Assembly (NCBI GenBank): GCA_950295325.1
Contig: OX485804.1
Span: 46,874,001-46,938,000, forward strand
Source of the DNA: Polytrichum commune
Lineage: Eukaryota > Streptophyta > Polytrichopsida > Polytrichales > Polytrichaceae
DNA: 64,000 bases
Reading direction: 5' to 3'
This document shows positions 62,145 through 64,000 of the stretch, one piece after another. Position numbers and translations under genes: made by a program. The notes under the pieces were generated by a model. That model was given only the letters and a program-made list of their open reading frames with translations. It was not told where the DNA came from and searched no databases. Numbering within the stretch: the first letter of the stretch is position 1; every line of letters starts with the position of its first letter.

Positions 62145-64000
62145 TTCTGTTGCGGCCTCTTTCTCTTTCCCGCCAAGATCAACTAAAATGTTCCCAGGAC
62201 ATAAACTTTTAAAACCTTTTCTTGAAAAACTAGTCTAAACAAATGTCAAAGATGAATCATGACCCACTCCACTCCACTGTTCATTCTGATTCACCAGGTC
62301 TGCGCATCCTCCTCCTCAGCTCCTTCGGTGCTCCATTCCATTCCATCCATTCCACACATCCTCATGACCCATGTCCCACATTCTACCCTGCCATTTTCAT
62401 TCTCCACTAAAACCAAACCCGACGACGGATCCGACAACTTCACTCCAAGCCCCTGATCCATCATAGCTCCTCCAAACCCTGCAACCTAACTTAACTTCAC
62501 CTTAACTTCCCATTGCGACTCATGCGACCGTCACAACAAGCATCTAAGTAGACCGTAGACGACTCAGGTCGAGCTTCAATAAATGTGTTGTGTGTTTTTC
62601 TTTTTCCTAATTCTCCTCCTATGAATGGCAACTACATGTAGCATCATAATTCTTGAACCTGCAAAATTCCTTCACCTGCAACAAATTAGAGTCCACTTGG
62701 TACCGTTAAGCGTTAAGTCGCACCGATCAGCCAGTTCAGCTCCCCTTTCCACTTGCACAAAGCAGTGACCAGTGCATCCCCCCCTCCCACCGAGATCTCT
62801 CAACTTAGCATATTGCGCCAAATTACCAACTAATTAAGCATAAGCAGTCCGTCTACTACAACTCTTAAGTTAGTGCGAAGCTTGCAGGTAGCCGGAAAAA
62901 GGCCAGATTCCCCCGACACAAACACCCTTTTAGGCGTCACCTTTTCAAGCTCACGATCCGAATTACAGGCATCAGGGATCTCCCTAGGCTGTACTTACAG
63001 GCCCTGATCATGAGAATTTCAACCTTGATCAATCCTGCAGGGCCACTTCACACCCGAGCCAAGAGCCGTGACCACGAGATTGTGAAAGCCCCTAAGAAGT
63101 GTCCAAAGACACTTCCAAAATCATGTAAAGTGGTCACGGGCCCTGTGCTGTGAAGTCATATGTGACCGGGCCCTCAACCAAATACTATTTCAAAGAGTTT
63201 CTATTCATGCAGGTCCTCACACATGATAAAAATAGAATAAATCAACGGTTGTGAGATTTCGTAATACCATGGTCTCCCAATTTTGTGTTAAGTCTACCTC
63301 CAAGAGGTGGTTTTTGAGAATAGTCCAAGTAAGCATGAAACATGATCCATTTGATGTCATGTAAACTTTACATCCAACTTGTATTTACGTACTCCATTGG
63401 TCCCTCAAGCGTTGTGTGAGACGAACTTGAACCGGCTCTGCCTTTTCCACCAACGAGGGTGCTTGAAGTGCAATGGTCAAAGGCCCTCAATCTCATTTGT
63501 GAAGTGGCCCTCAACCGTTCCTCCGACTGTGCACACATCTCAATCTAGTAGCTTGCCATTGTCAGTAACATATGTTGGTTTGTTTCATGTTCTCCAACAA
63601 GTTCTACTGATTATATATACACAACAAAACTTGTGTTGCATGACCAAATCTATAATGAAACATATGCAAAAACCGGATTGAAAATTGGACCTCGCTTGAT
63701 CTAGCTTTGGTCATCGGAAGTGAATGTTTGTTGATTTCTTAACTGGATACATAGGTCCTCCCAATGTGTTCAACATTGATTGTAGAGTAGTAGTTACTAA
63801 TATTTGAAGATGCGGTTCAATCTTTTTTTAGCATGTGTCTGTATAATGTTTGCTATTTGATCTTCACCGAACCACATACTAATAAAATGTAGAGGTCCAG
63901 TTGAGAAAACGAGCCACTATGACCCATCTACCTTAAGTGTCATTTGAAGAGAAAAATGGGAGTCAATGGGGTCGCCACACACAACTTCAAGAGCAACTAA
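62145..64000. other. Upstream region of REN1-type gene; no other gene seen
   Basis: 62145 to about 62480 probably holds the 5' UTR and promoter. An imperfect inverted repeat lies at 63043-63075 / 63129-63157 (ACTTCACA..GTGACCAC), enclosing AAGTGTC/GACACTT. A partial family B copy (ACATAGGTCCTCCCAATGTG) lies at 63700-63960. Open frames are short and not convincing. Confidence 0.5.

Noticed and set aside
1-64000. tRNA, rRNA or other structured RNA genes
   Set aside because: I looked for cloverleaf and rRNA core motifs by eye and saw none I could support; a covariance-model scan would be decisive.

Overview
The window looks like nuclear DNA of a streptophyte: a land plant or a close charophyte relative. 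It is AT-rich, with short exons, GT-AG introns of roughly 100 bases to 2 kb and much repeat DNA. The genes are plant-type: a GRAM/VASt (VAD1-type) protein, a PH-RhoGAP of the REN1 type, a probably plastid-targeted protein, ARV1 and mitochondrial cytochrome c1. The species cannot be fixed from sequence alone. The gene models below were spliced by hand. Exon coordinates are given because reading phases agree across nearly every junction, which is the main evidence that the models are right.

Layout. 629-8255 (+): GRAM/VASt protein; its N-terminus is not seen. 8.3-15.2 kb: a transposon graveyard with an endonuclease-domain remnant, two 410-bp hAT-type MITEs with perfect 8-bp target duplications, a Stowaway-type MITE and a decayed non-LTR element on the minus strand. 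15.4-21 kb (+): conserved plant protein of unknown function with a long 5' leader. 24,577-30,347 (+): CYC1. 30,964-34,603 (-): ARV1, convergent with CYC1. 35-37.6 kb: Ty3/gypsy remnant. 37,867-39,295 (+): small gene with a possible four-helix (RPW8/HeLo-like) fold. 40,686-45,532 (-): probably plastid-targeted protein of unknown function. 45.6-51.2 kb: repeats, no firm gene. 51,263-62,144 (-): 22-exon REN1-type RhoGAP. 62.2-64 kb: no gene seen.

The genes are housekeeping or signalling genes with no operon-like relation. CYC1 acts in mitochondrial complex III, ARV1 in ER sterol/GPI homeostasis, REN1 in ROP GTPase inactivation, and VAD1-type proteins in membrane/lipid contact and cell-death control.

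The most striking structural theme is local tandem duplication of non-coding DNA. Six arrays of about 95-320 bp units lie in introns or just upstream of genes, and one duplicates a splice-acceptor region of CYC1. A high-copy dispersed repeat (at least ten copies in both orientations) and a foldback MITE family have also seeded the introns. I found no compelling new molecular system. The best candidates for follow-up are the small helical-bundle gene, the strand-biased decayed retroelement and the two uncharacterised conserved genes.
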